Positions 1 through 5,430 of a stretch of DNA of 5,430 nucleotides are shown one piece after another. Positions within the stretch are counted from its first letter, which is position 1, and every line of letters starts with the position of its first letter. The notes under the pieces were generated by a model. The model saw only the letters and a program-made list of their open reading frames with translations, had not been told where the DNA came from and did not search any database. Source of the DNA: Deltaproteobacteria bacterium (GTDB lineage: Bacteria > Desulfobacterota > Syntrophia > Syntrophales > UBA5619); contig JAPLJY010000069.1 in the NCBI GenBank assembly GCA_026388345.1, positions 1 through 5,430 on the forward strand. Reading direction: 5' to 3'. Position numbers and translations under genes: made by a program.

Positions 1-467
1 GCCTCCTCCGAGTTGATGCCGGCGATCTGCTCCAGCTTGATTTTCTGTTCCTCCAGAATGCGATCGGCGTGTTCGTGCTTTTCGTTGAGCTGGGATTCCC
101 TGTGCAGAATCGCCTTTTCCCGGTTTTCGATGCCTATTTCCTTTTGAGAGAGAAGATCCGTTCTCCGTTCGAGATTTTCCTCCTTGGACCGGAGTCTTCG
201 TTCCAGGGCATCGAGTTCACCCTTTCGGTCCCGCGTGTCCTTCTCGAACTCGGTCTTGACTTTGAGCAGGTTCTCCTTCGCCTGAAGGATGGCCTCCTTC
301 TTGATGTTCTCGGCCTCCTTTTTCGCCTCGCCGATGATCCTCGCCGAGAGATTCTCACAGGATTCCAGTTTTTTTCGGGAAAGCCGCTGTTTGACCATGA
401 ATCCCAGCACCCCGCCGACGGTCAGCGCCGCCAGGAGGACCAGGATCAACATGCCGTTATATAGCAA
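1..467 (-). CDS. rny: Ribonuclease Y, N-terminal part (cut by window edge)
   Basis: RNase Y is a membrane-anchored endoribonuclease that initiates mRNA decay. Only the first 155 residues are in the window. Residues about 6-25 form one hydrophobic membrane segment ([17 protein letters not shown]). A long, highly charged coiled coil follows to the edge and includes the family-typical stretch [16 protein letters not shown] at about 45-60. The KH and HD domains, with the catalytic HD residues, would lie beyond position 1, so activity cannot be judged here. I place the start at the TTG at 467 because GGAGG (480-476) lies 8 nt upstream. A GTG at 476 overlaps that site, and an ATG at 452 would cut off the first five residues and lacks a good site. 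The gene follows the 6S RNA by about 108 nt on the same strand, and I see no convincing promoter of its own. The identification is firm from the membrane-plus-coiled-coil architecture and the neighbours. Confidence 0.9.
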   Translation of the reverse strand, partial: MLYNGMLILVLLAALTVGGVLGFMVKQRLSRKKLESCENLSARIIGEAKKEAENIKKEAILQAKENLLKVKTEFEKDTRDRKGELDALERRLRSKEENLERRTDLLSQKEIGIENREKAILHRESQLNEKHEHADRILEEQKIKLEQIAGINSEE

Positions 468-475
468 AGTATTCA

Positions 476-480
476 CCTCC
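476..480 (-). promoter_or_regulatory. Ribosome binding site of rny (decides a TTG start)
   Basis: A perfect GGAGG on the minus strand lies 8 nt before the TTG at 467. It supports TTG over the in-frame GTG (474-476), which overlaps the site, and over the ATG at 452, which lies 23 nt downstream. Confidence 0.75.
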
Positions 481-559
481 TTGATATTTTTACAAACGCA
501 AATCGATTGCGAGTGATGGATCAATCTGGGAAGTTCGAGGGAAGGAATGCGTTCAAAGC

Positions 560-587
560 GGTGGGGGATGGTTAAAAAACCCCCGCC
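560..587 (-). repeat. GC-rich inverted repeat at the 6S RNA 3' end
   Basis: On the minus strand GGCGGGGG (587-580) can pair with CCCCCACC (567-560) at 7 of 8 positions, around a 12-nt loop that contains the T6 run. The left arm is the same strand that closes the 6S RNA, so the two helices are mutually exclusive in a transcript that reads past the T run. No T tract follows the right arm, so it is not itself an ordinary intrinsic terminator. Confidence 0.6.
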
Positions 588-771
588 GATGCCGTGTTAA
601 CCACCTTTTTGAACCAGTTGAAAAGTGGGCGCCTAATGTTGCCGCTTCAGGCTTTCCACCGTCCGCTTCTGCGGAATTCTGGCGGACATGCACACAGCGG
701 ACAAGGAAAGGTCCCCGGTTCCCAGGTGTTGGCTCAAAAAACGAATGTTAATCACGCACATCGCAGGGGAT
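576..771 (-). ncRNA. ssrS: 6S RNA (SsrS), regulator of sigma-70 RNA polymerase
   Basis: 6S RNA mimics an open promoter and binds the sigma-70 holoenzyme. The roughly 195-nt stretch after zapA folds, by hand pairing, into the expected long rod. The ends close through CCCCUGC (769-763) with 586-580, GAUG (762-759) with CAUC (591-588), and GUG (755-753) with CAC (596-594). Next come CACCU (728-724) with AGGUG (606-602) and GAACC (721-717) with GGUUC (615-611). A largely unpaired central region follows. The apical arm has CUUUCC (710-705) with GGAAAG (657-652), capped by GUCCGC (687-682) with GCGGAC (666-661). A T6 run (579-574) follows the 3' end. Location just after zapA is the classic ssrS position in many proteobacteria. 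The exact 5' end is uncertain: a TATAAG at 788-783 could be a -10 box giving a start near 776, but I see no good -35, so processing from the zapBA transcript is also possible. Confidence 0.85.
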
Positions 772-778
772 AATCTGT

Positions 779-1057
779 TCACCTTATATCGTTGATCAAA
801 TGGATCAATTGTTCCGATCTGCTCTCCAATTGGCTGCGAATGTTTTCCTTTACACCCGCCATCCGGAAATACTCATCCGCAATGTTCAATGCGGCCAGGA
901 TGGCAATGTTCAAGGCGTTCTTGCTGCCGGCGGACTCTCCAGCCTCTTCCACCTTGTCACTGACATACCTGATGACATTTGCTACATGCTCATCCCCCGA
1001 ATCGCTTGTCACTGAGAGCTCTTGTCCCAATATCCTCACTTCAAAGCGCTTTTTCAA
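779..1057 (-). CDS. zapA: Cell division protein ZapA
   Basis: ZapA is a small cytoplasmic protein that bundles FtsZ filaments and stabilises the Z ring. The 92-residue product is near the family's usual 100. It has the N-terminal beta-rich motif (FEVRILGQELSV, residues 5-16), then the conserved block around HVANVIRYVSDKVEEA (about 24-39). ALNIAILAALNIADEYF (about 48-64) leads into a C-terminal helix suited to coiled-coil dimerisation. The start is TTG: GAGG (1068-1065) lies 7 nt upstream, and an in-frame stop lies four codons before the TTG, so no upstream ATG is possible and the next Met would delete the conserved N-terminus. It follows zapB by 21 nt, and its stop lies about 8 nt before the 6S RNA. 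Probable co-transcription with zapB from the promoter at 1416-1388. Confidence 0.93.
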   Translation of the reverse strand: MKKRFEVRILGQELSVTSDSGDEHVANVIRYVSDKVEEAGESAGSKNALNIAILAALNIADEYFRMAGVKENIRSQLESRSEQLIHLINDIR

Positions 1058-1064
1058 TGGACGA

Positions 1065-1068
1065 CCTC
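1065..1068 (-). promoter_or_regulatory. Ribosome binding site of zapA (decides a TTG start)
   Basis: GAGG on the minus strand stands 7 nt before the TTG at 1057. With the in-frame stop just upstream, it leaves TTG as the only start that keeps the ZapA N-terminus. Confidence 0.65.
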
Positions 1069-1078
1069 AAGGTTTGTT

Positions 1079-1318
1079 TTAGGCCACCTTTATCTCCTGA
1101 AGCAAATCCAGAAGCGAGTCCACCTTTGTGCGTACAGCATCCCTTTCTTCCCTCAACCCTCCCATTTTTTTGTTTGCTTCATCCAACTCCGTAATTTTAT
1201 TTTGCAGCAGTTCTTCCAGTTCCAGGTTCCTTTTCTTCAGCAGCACATAATCACCGATCAAACCGTTGATCTTCTTTTCCAGTTCATCGAACTTCACAAA
1301 TTCCACAATTCCACCCAT
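1079..1318 (-). CDS. zapB: ZapB-like cell division coiled-coil protein
   Basis: ZapB is a small, almost wholly coiled-coil protein of the division ring that works with ZapA. Read from the ATG at 1318 the product has 79 residues, close to the 81 of E. coli ZapB. It is rich in Leu, Glu and Lys in heptads from about residue 9 to the end (for example FDELEKKINGLI and LKKRNLELEELL). It has no membrane segment and no enzymatic motif. Start choice is uncertain: the frame is open to a GTG at 1369, but that lies only about 12 nt from the predicted transcription start. The ATG at 1318 has AAAGGG only 2 nt upstream, and a GTG at 1306 (75 residues) has GGGTGG 4 nt upstream. Coiled-coil sequences diverge quickly, so the family call leans on size, composition and its position directly before zapA. 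It was probably in one transcript with zapA. Confidence 0.8.
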   Translation of the reverse strand: MGGIVEFVKFDELEKKINGLIGDYVLLKKRNLELEELLQNKITELDEANKKMGGLREERDAVRTKVDSLLDLLQEIKVA

Positions 1319-1387
1319 TTCCCTTTGATATTCACCTCGAATGATCCCGCCGGATCCCGAAGCCGGCACCGCGCAAATTTATGGTTG

Positions 1388-1416
1388 ATTATGCCGACCT
1401 GACTCATGAAAGTCAA
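1388..1416 (-). promoter_or_regulatory. Sigma-70-type promoter for zapB-zapA (and possibly 6S RNA)
   Basis: On the minus strand TTGACT (1416-1411) and CATAAT (1393-1388) are separated by exactly 17 nt; each matches the consensus at 5 of 6 bases. Transcription would start near 1381, right after the dusB stop codon at 1421, giving a leader of about 60 nt to the ATG at 1318. The spacer also carries a short inverted repeat, TGACT/AGTCA (1400-1404 and 1411-1415), which overlaps the -35 and could be chance or an operator half-site pair. Confidence 0.65.
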
Positions 1417-1420
1417 GACC

Positions 1421-2515
1421 TTATTTCGCCGCCAAAGGAGTCGGATGATCGACAAGATATTCTTGCACGGTCACGTCGGCTCCCCATGAATCTTCCCTTT
1501 CTTTTTCCAGGCTCAACCCGCACCCACCGGGACCAGAAAAGGCAACAGAGGGTTCATCCAGATGCTGAAAATAGTTCCGCAAGGCCTTCCAGGCGGAGTC
1601 CCGGTCGCTGATGCACCCCGCAGCCTGGCGGAACCGGGCGCCGTCTCTGAGACCCTTTGTATACCAGAGAAGGTGTTTCCGGAAGTCCCTGGTCCCGACC
1701 TTCTCGCCGTAAAAATCGATGGCCAGCGTCAGGTGACGGCGGATGATCTCCTCCCTTTCCGAAAGGGACGGCACGGAGATCCTGGTTCCGGACAGATGCG
1801 ACAGAATATTTCCAATGAGCCAGGGATTCCCCAGAGCCCCTCTCCCGACCATAACCCCGTCACAGCCGGTCTCCCCGAACATCCTGTCCACATCTTCCGG
1901 GCAGCGGACATCGCCGCTCCCGATCACGGGGATCCGGAGCCGCCTTTTGAGGGCCGCGATCAGCCCCCAATCCGACCGCCCCCCGAAACCCTGGTCGGCC
2001 GTGCGGGGATGGAGGATGACGGCATCGACGCCACATTCCTCGGCAATCTGTCCGATCTCGAGGGCATTGATCTGACGGGCGTTCCACCCGGCGCGGATCT
2101 TCACCGTCAGGGGGAGGGCCGACGCCTTTCTTACCGCCCGGAGGATAGCGGCTGCGCGCTCCGGATCCCTCATCAGCGATGCCCCGGAACCGGTCTTGGC
2201 GACTTTCTTCACCGGACAGCCCATATTCACATCCAGGAGGTCCGCCCCCCGTTCCGCTGCAACCCCTGCGGCCGCGGCAAGCGTTTCCGGATCGCAACCG
2301 AAGAGCTGAACCCCAAGCGGCCGGTCCGCAGGCGAGGAGGCAAGGTAACGAAAAGTTTTCTCTGTTCTCCGGACAAGACCGCTCCCGCTGACCATTTCAG
2401 TAAACGCCAGGCCGCAGCCGAACGAACGGGCGATCGTCCGGAATGGAAGATCTGTGATCCCCGCCATCGGGGCGAGAAAAACGTTGTTCTTCAAGTGAAG
2501 ACGACCTATGTTCAT
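1421..2515 (-). CDS. dusB: tRNA-dihydrouridine synthase B (DusB)
   Basis: DusB is an FMN-dependent, NADPH-using enzyme that reduces uridine to dihydrouridine in the tRNA D-loop. The 364-residue product starts with the flavin-binding motif LAPMAGITDLPFR (14-26). The catalytic cysteine is Cys100 in NMGCPVKKV, a DusB/NifR3-type signature. KIRAGW (139-144) and LHPRT (168-172) supply expected phosphate and substrate contacts, and GSGD (199-202) with GRGALGNPW (224-232) completes the TIM-barrel flavin phosphate site. The helical tRNA-binding domain follows to about 320. The protein then runs some 40 residues beyond E. coli DusB (321), with a tail I do not recognise. The ATG at 2515 has only a weak GGAA site upstream and lies 27 nt after the glmU-like stop, so the two genes are probably co-transcribed. 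Its stop is just upstream of the zapB promoter. Confidence 0.95.
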   Translation of the reverse strand: MNIGRLHLKNNVFLAPMAGITDLPFRTIARSFGCGLAFTEMVSGSGLVRRTEKTFRYLASSPADRPLGVQLFGCDPETLAAAAGVAAERGADLLDVNMGCPVKKVAKTGSGASLMRDPERAAAILRAVRKASALPLTVKIRAGWNARQINALEIGQIAEECGVDAVILHPRTADQGFGGRSDWGLIAALKRRLRIPVIGSGDVRCPEDVDRMFGETGCDGVMVGRGALGNPWLIGNILSHLSGTRISVPSLSEREEIIRRHLTLAIDFYGEKVGTRDFRKHLLWYTKGLRDGARFRQAAGCISDRDSAWKALRNYFQHLDEPSVAFSGPGGCGLSLEKEREDSWGADVTVQEYLVDHPTPLAAK

Positions 2516-2542
2516 TAGGCATTTCCAGAAAATATCAACCGC

Positions 2543-3313
2543 TCACCAGGGATTTCGTGCCGCCATGCGGCGACCGGCCCTCTCCAGGTCCTCGGGAGTG
2601 TTGATCCCCATGACCTCCACCGGATCGGGCGCAGTGGACGAGCTCGCCATCAGTCCATTATTATAAGCAATTTCAACAATATCCGTCAGGTAGTATTCCC
2701 CCTGGGCGTTCCGGTTGCCGAGACCGGCGACCGCGGGAAAGAGGAAGCGGCTCTCCACACAGTAGATCCCCGTATTGATCTCGCGGATCTTCTTCTCCTC
2801 CGGTGCGGCATCCTTCTCCTCCACGATCTTGACCACACGCCCGCCGTCCGCCTTGACCACCCGGCCATAACCGGCAGGGTCCTCCGGAATCGTCGTCAGG
2901 ACCGTGACCGTCGCCCCTTCCATCCGGTGCCGGTCGTACAGGGACCTGACCGTCTCCGGCCGGATCAGCGGGACATCGCCGCAGAGGATGACGATCGTCC
3001 CGTCATGGTCCCGGAAGGCCTCCGCGGCCTGAAGGACGGCATGGCCGGTCCCTAACTGCTCCTGCTGTTCCACGAAGATCAGTCCCTGATCCCCGAAGCT
3101 TTCGCGGATCTGCCCCGCCTGGTGGCCGATAACGACGACGATCTTCTCCGCACCCGCCGCCCGGGCCGTTGCGACCGGATAGGTCAGCATGGGACGCCCA
3201 CAGAGGGGGTGCAGCACCTTCGCGAGGTCGGATTTCATTCTTTTCCCCTTCCCCGCCGCCAGGATGATCGAGGAGAATCCTTGCTTTCCCCGGGTATCGC
3301 CATTGCCGTTCAT
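2543..3313 (-). CDS. glmU: GlmU-type uridylyltransferase domain protein lacking the acetyltransferase domain
   Basis: In the family, this domain transfers UMP from UTP to GlcNAc-1-phosphate to give UDP-GlcNAc for peptidoglycan and LPS. The 256 residues align by eye with the N-terminal half of GlmU. The nucleotide loop is LAAGKGKRM (18-26) with SDLAKVLH (28-35), and EQLGTGHAV (85-93) and GYGRVV (148-153) follow. CGDVPLI (111-117) holds the metal-binding Asp113. EEKDA (165-169), EINTGIY (178-184), GEYYLTDI (205-212) and GINTPEDL (237-244), with Asn238 as second metal ligand, complete it. The third residue from the end of the loop is Lys where E. coli GlmU has Thr (GTRM). GlmU is normally about 450 residues with a left-handed beta-helix acetyltransferase half; here the frame ends cleanly at TGA and dusB begins 27 nt later, so that half is absent. 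Specificity for GlcNAc-1-P is inferred; another sugar phosphate is possible. The ATG at 3313 has a weak ribosome site. Confidence 0.88.
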   Translation of the reverse strand: MNGNGDTRGKQGFSSIILAAGKGKRMKSDLAKVLHPLCGRPMLTYPVATARAAGAEKIVVVIGHQAGQIRESFGDQGLIFVEQQEQLGTGHAVLQAAEAFRDHDGTIVILCGDVPLIRPETVRSLYDRHRMEGATVTVLTTIPEDPAGYGRVVKADGGRVVKIVEEKDAAPEEKKIREINTGIYCVESRFLFPAVAGLGNRNAQGEYYLTDIVEIAYNNGLMASSSTAPDPVEVMGINTPEDLERAGRRMAARNPW

Positions 3314-3360
3314 ACATTATCTGCCATTTTTAGTATCGTCTCTTTCCTGTTCCGGAATCC

Positions 3361-3373
3361 ATCCGTTACGGAT
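3361..3373. repeat. Short inverted repeat ATCCG-TTA-CGGAT
   Basis: A perfect 5-bp dyad with a 3-nt centre lies about 50 bp upstream of the glmU-like start codon. It could be an operator or a small leader hairpin. At this length chance is also plausible. Confidence 0.4.
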
Positions 3374-3376
3374 CTC

Positions 3377-3396
3377 CGTTCGCAGACCGTCGAACG
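3377..3396. repeat. Short inverted repeat CGTTCG-8 nt-CGAACG
   Basis: A perfect 6-bp dyad around an 8-nt centre (CAGACCGT), 3 bp from the preceding dyad. Two adjacent dyads in a divergent promoter region suggest a regulator site, but I do not recognise the motif as that of a known repressor. Confidence 0.4.
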
Positions 3397-3512
3397 ACCG
3401 GGTGAGGCGCAAACTTATCAGATTCCGCTGAGAAAAGACAAACGATTTATCTTCGCTGTCGGATCGCCACTTGCGCGTAAATCCGTCTTGTGATCTCCTT
3501 CTTTAGATTTGT

Positions 3513-3541
3513 TTGACTCCGCTCTTTTTTTTCGATATGTG
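3513..3541 (+). promoter_or_regulatory. Candidate sigma-70 promoter for purD-purH
   Basis: TTGACT (3513-3518; 5 of 6 consensus bases) and TATGTG (3536-3541; the three TAT bases match) are 17 nt apart, with a T-rich spacer. The predicted start near 3548 leaves a leader of about 60 nt. A second TTGACG at 3552-3557 has only a poor -10 (CATCCT) 17 nt downstream and is the weaker candidate. Confidence 0.5.
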
Positions 3542-3595
3542 TGGATCATTCTTGACGGCTTTTTACGGGAACACCATCCTTGAAAACAGCAGCGG

Positions 3596-3601
3596 AAGGA
3601 G
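3596..3601 (+). promoter_or_regulatory. Ribosome binding site of purD
   Basis: AAGGAG stands 8 nt before the ATG at 3610. It fixes the start there rather than at the in-frame TTG at 3580, which would add ten residues in front of the nucleotide-binding N-terminus. Confidence 0.8.
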
Positions 3602-3609
3602 ATCCTCTC

Positions 3610-4944
3610 ATGACCCATGTCCTGCTCATCGGCAACGGGGCCCGGGAACACGCGATCGCCGAGGCGATTCGACGCTCGGAACAGAACCCCCGTCTCTATT
3701 CCTTCATGAAAACCAACAACCCCGGCATCGCGTCCCTTTCGGAAAAGGTCCGCCTCGGCCGGTACGACGAGCCGGAGACCATCGTGGCTTTCGCCCGCGA
3801 GACTGGCGTCGCCTTCGCCGTCGTCGGCCCCGAGGATCCGCTAAGCCACGGCGTCGTAGACGCCCTCGCAGCGTCGGGCATCCCGGCCGTGGGACCGACC
3901 CGATCCCTGGCCCGTCTGGAAACGTCGAAATCCTTCACACGGAACCTGCTCAAAAAATACGAAATCCCCGGAAATCCGCGCTTCCGGAATTTCCGGTCAG
4001 AAGACGGGATCGAGGCCTTCTTCGACACGCTGGGCGGCATCGTCCTAAAACCGGATGGGCTGACCGGCGGCAAGGGGGTCCTCGTCCAGGGGGACCATTT
4101 CCAGACGCGTGCAGAGGCCCTCGACCTCTGCCGCGACATCCTGAAGAGTCATCCCAGCGTGACGGTGGAGGAGAAATTGGAGGGGGAGGAATTCTCCCTG
4201 CAGTGCCTCTGCGACGGCCAGACGGTCGTGGCGACCCCGCCCGTGCAGGATCACAAGCGGCGCTTCGTCGACGACCGCGGACCGAATACGGGCGGGATGG
4301 GTTCCTATTCGGCCGCCGACCATCTCCTCCCCTTCCTGGACGCCGCCGCCGTCGCCGAGGGGCTCGCCATCACCAGGAAGGTCGCCGATGCGATCCTTCA
4401 GGAGACGGGCGTCCCCTACAAGGGGATCATGTACGGCGGTTTCATCATCACCCGCTCCGGGGTAAAACTGATCGAATACAACGCCCGCTTCGGAGACCCC
4501 GAGGCGATGAACATCCTCCCTCTTCTTCGGACCGATTTCATCGACATCTGCCGGGCGATCATCGACGGCCGGCTCGACCGCACGGATATAGTGTTTGAAA
4601 AAAAGGCGACGGTGTGCAAGTATGTCGTCCCGAAGGGTTACGGCCTCCCCCAGGACCACCCCGAGGCCGCTTCCGCATCCTCCAAGATTGAAATCGGCGA
4701 AGCACCCGCGGCGCGGCTCTACTACTCATCGATCGACCAGCGTCCGGACGGGCTTTACATGACCTCCTCCCGGGCGATCGGCGTGGTCGGAATCGCCGAC
4801 ACCCTGGATGAGGCGGAGTGTATCGCCGAGAGGGCCGTGGGCGCCATCCGGGGTTCCGTGGACCACCGGCCCGACATCGGCACCGATCTGCTCATCCGGA
4901 AGCGGGTGCAACACATGAAGATACTCAAGGGAGAACCAATATGA
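3610..4944 (+). CDS. purD: Phosphoribosylamine-glycine ligase (GARS), divergent archaeal-like type
   Basis: PurD joins phosphoribosylamine and glycine with ATP to give glycinamide ribonucleotide, the second step of de novo purine synthesis, in the cytosol. The 444-residue product begins with [17 protein letters not shown] (4-20), the PurD N-domain signature, and [14 protein letters not shown] (73-86) follows. The ATP-grasp fold shows [12 protein letters not shown] (146-157), [20 protein letters not shown] (214-233) and the metal-binding [12 protein letters not shown] (289-300). The rest is the C-terminal domain with CKYVVPKGY (336-344). It departs from ordinary bacterial PurD: where those have APGNAGT near residue 35, this has [10 protein letters not shown] (31-40), and it is somewhat longer than the usual 425-430. 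These traits resemble archaeal PurD as I recall it. The start ATG has AAGGAG 8 nt upstream. Its stop overlaps the purH start (ATGA), indicating translational coupling. Confidence 0.95.
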   Translation: MTHVLLIGNGAREHAIAEAIRRSEQNPRLYSFMKTNNPGIASLSEKVRLGRYDEPETIVAFARETGVAFAVVGPEDPLSHGVVDALAASGIPAVGPTRSLARLETSKSFTRNLLKKYEIPGNPRFRNFRSEDGIEAFFDTLGGIVLKPDGLTGGKGVLVQGDHFQTRAEALDLCRDILKSHPSVTVEEKLEGEEFSLQCLCDGQTVVATPPVQDHKRRFVDDRGPNTGGMGSYSAADHLLPFLDAAAVAEGLAITRKVADAILQETGVPYKGIMYGGFIITRSGVKLIEYNARFGDPEAMNILPLLRTDFIDICRAIIDGRLDRTDIVFEKKATVCKYVVPKGYGLPQDHPEAASASSKIEIGEAPAARLYYSSIDQRPDGLYMTSSRAIGVVGIADTLDEAECIAERAVGAIRGSVDHRPDIGTDLLIRKRVQHMKILKGEPI

Positions 4945-5430
4945 CAGGAGGGTACATGCAACAAAACGACATCAAGCGGGTACTGATCAGTGTGACGGAC
5001 AAGAAGGGAATCGTCGAATTCGCCCAAGGGCTTCAGCCCTTTGGCGTGGAAATCCTCTCCACGGGCGGAACAGCGGCGCAGTTGCGGAAAAGCGGCGTTC
5101 CGGTCATTGACGTATCCGAATACACGGGCTTTCCGGAGATGATGGACGGAAGATTGAAAACCCTCCATCCGAAGATTCACGGCGGCCTTCTCGGCCTCCG
5201 GGACAACGAAGGACATATGAACGCTCTCAAACAGCACGGGATTGGCCTGATCGACATGGTCGTCATCAACCTCTACCGCTTCGAGGACACGGTTGCCAAA
5301 GAGGGCTGCACCATCGAGCAGGCCGTCGAGAATATCGACATCGGCGGCCCGACCATGCTCCGCGCCGCCTCCAAGAACTACCGCTTCGTCTCTGTTGTGA
5401 CCGATCCCGAGGATTACCCGAAGATCCTCG
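4941..5430 (+). CDS. purH: Bifunctional AICAR formyltransferase/IMP cyclohydrolase PurH, N-terminal part (cut by window edge)
   Basis: PurH catalyses the last two steps to IMP: formylation of AICAR and ring closure of FAICAR. The 163 residues present cover the N-terminal MGS-like IMP cyclohydrolase domain. They include [17 protein letters not shown] (13-29), the phosphate-binding LSTGGTA (39-45), [20 protein letters not shown] (61-80) followed by [10 protein letters not shown] (105-112) and [16 protein letters not shown] (131-146). The AICAR formyltransferase domain lies beyond the window. Residue 113 is Arg in NLYRF where most homologues have Pro (NLYPF). Two starts are possible: ATG 4941, overlapping the purD stop, with GGAG 7 nt upstream; or ATG 4956, with AGGAGG only 4 nt upstream and an N-terminus (MQQ) like E. 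coli PurH. I list the first because of its spacing. Order purD-purH is the reverse of the E. coli purHD operon. Confidence 0.95.
   Translation, partial: MTGGYMQQNDIKRVLISVTDKKGIVEFAQGLQPFGVEILSTGGTAAQLRKSGVPVIDVSEYTGFPEMMDGRLKTLHPKIHGGLLGLRDNEGHMNALKQHGIGLIDMVVINLYRFEDTVAKEGCTIEQAVENIDIGGPTMLRAASKNYRFVSVVTDPEDYPKIL

Larger units (their letters stand above)
3314..3609. other. Divergent intergenic region between the glmU-like gene and purD
   Basis: This 296-bp gap separates leftward glmU-like from rightward purD, so it should hold promoters for both. Toward purD a good candidate lies at 3513-3541. Toward glmU the best I find is a TGATAA -10-like box on the minus strand (about 3421-3416) with only a poor -35. 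Two short inverted repeats sit at 3361-3396. Open frames across it show no family resemblance and no sensible start, so I do not call a gene. I see no recognisable purine riboswitch core and no tRNA. Confidence 0.6.

Noticed and set aside
497..511. Near-palindrome around ATCGAT upstream of rny
   Set aside because: A 5-bp dyad (CGCAA/TTGCG) with an ATCGAT centre; short, single copy and no known motif, so chance is likely.
783..811. A full sigma-70 promoter directly upstream of 6S RNA
   Set aside because: TATAAG at 788-783 is a fair -10, but no -35-like hexamer occurs at 16-18 nt; the TTGATC upstream is only 14 nt away.
1400..1415. TGACT/AGTCA hairpin after dusB as a terminator
   Set aside because: The stem is only 5 bp and no T run follows on the minus strand; its right arm is better explained as the -35 box of the zapB promoter.
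1562..2518. Plus-strand frame of 318 codons opposite dusB
   Set aside because: Antisense shadow of a clearly identified dusB; Pro/Arg-rich, with no recognisable motif or ribosome site.
3418..3651. Minus-strand frame of 77 codons in the glmU-purD gap
   Set aside because: It begins inside purD, crosses the intergenic region and has low-complexity basic composition; it would also overlap the purD ribosome site.
3513..4598. Long plus-strand frame of 361 codons across the purD start region
   Set aside because: It is the +1 shadow of purD: Arg- and Pro-rich, with no domain motifs, as expected from a GC-rich gene read out of frame.
4045..4659. Minus-strand frame of 204 codons opposite purD
   Set aside because: Antisense shadow of purD in GC-rich sequence, with no family resemblance.

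Overview
The window looks like chromosomal housekeeping DNA from a Gram-negative bacterium, most likely a deltaproteobacterium in the broad sense (Desulfobacterota, Syntrophus/Geobacter-like). That guess rests on three things: the run zapB-zapA-6S RNA-RNase Y, a moderately GC-rich protein-coding background, and protein sequences that read like that group. The species cannot be named from the sequence. I see no transposase, phage gene, CRISPR array, tRNA or toxin-antitoxin pair, and no undescribed multi-gene system.

The left two thirds (about 1-3313) are transcribed leftward. In transcription order they hold: a stand-alone GlmU-type sugar-phosphate uridylyltransferase domain (3313-2543); the tRNA-dihydrouridine synthase DusB (2515-1421); a clear sigma-70-like promoter (1416-1388); the small Z-ring proteins ZapB (1318-1079) and ZapA (1057-779); a 6S RNA (about 771-576) filling most of the gap that follows; and the start of RNase Y (467 to the window edge). 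zapA and rny both start at TTG, each behind a good Shine-Dalgarno sequence. The stretch from about 480 to 1380 is visibly more AT-rich than the genes around it.

The right third is transcribed rightward from a 296-bp divergent intergenic region (3314-3609). It encodes two purine biosynthesis enzymes, PurD (3610-4944) and the N-terminal part of PurH (4941 to the edge), which overlap by 4 nt and probably form an operon. PurD is of a divergent type that I associate mainly with archaea rather than the usual bacterial form.

Functionally the window joins cell-envelope precursor synthesis, tRNA modification, cell division, global RNA control (6S RNA and RNase Y) and de novo purine synthesis. The points most worth a second look are the missing acetyltransferase domain of the GlmU-like protein, the archaeal-looking PurD, and an alternative hairpin that could compete with the closing stem of the 6S RNA.
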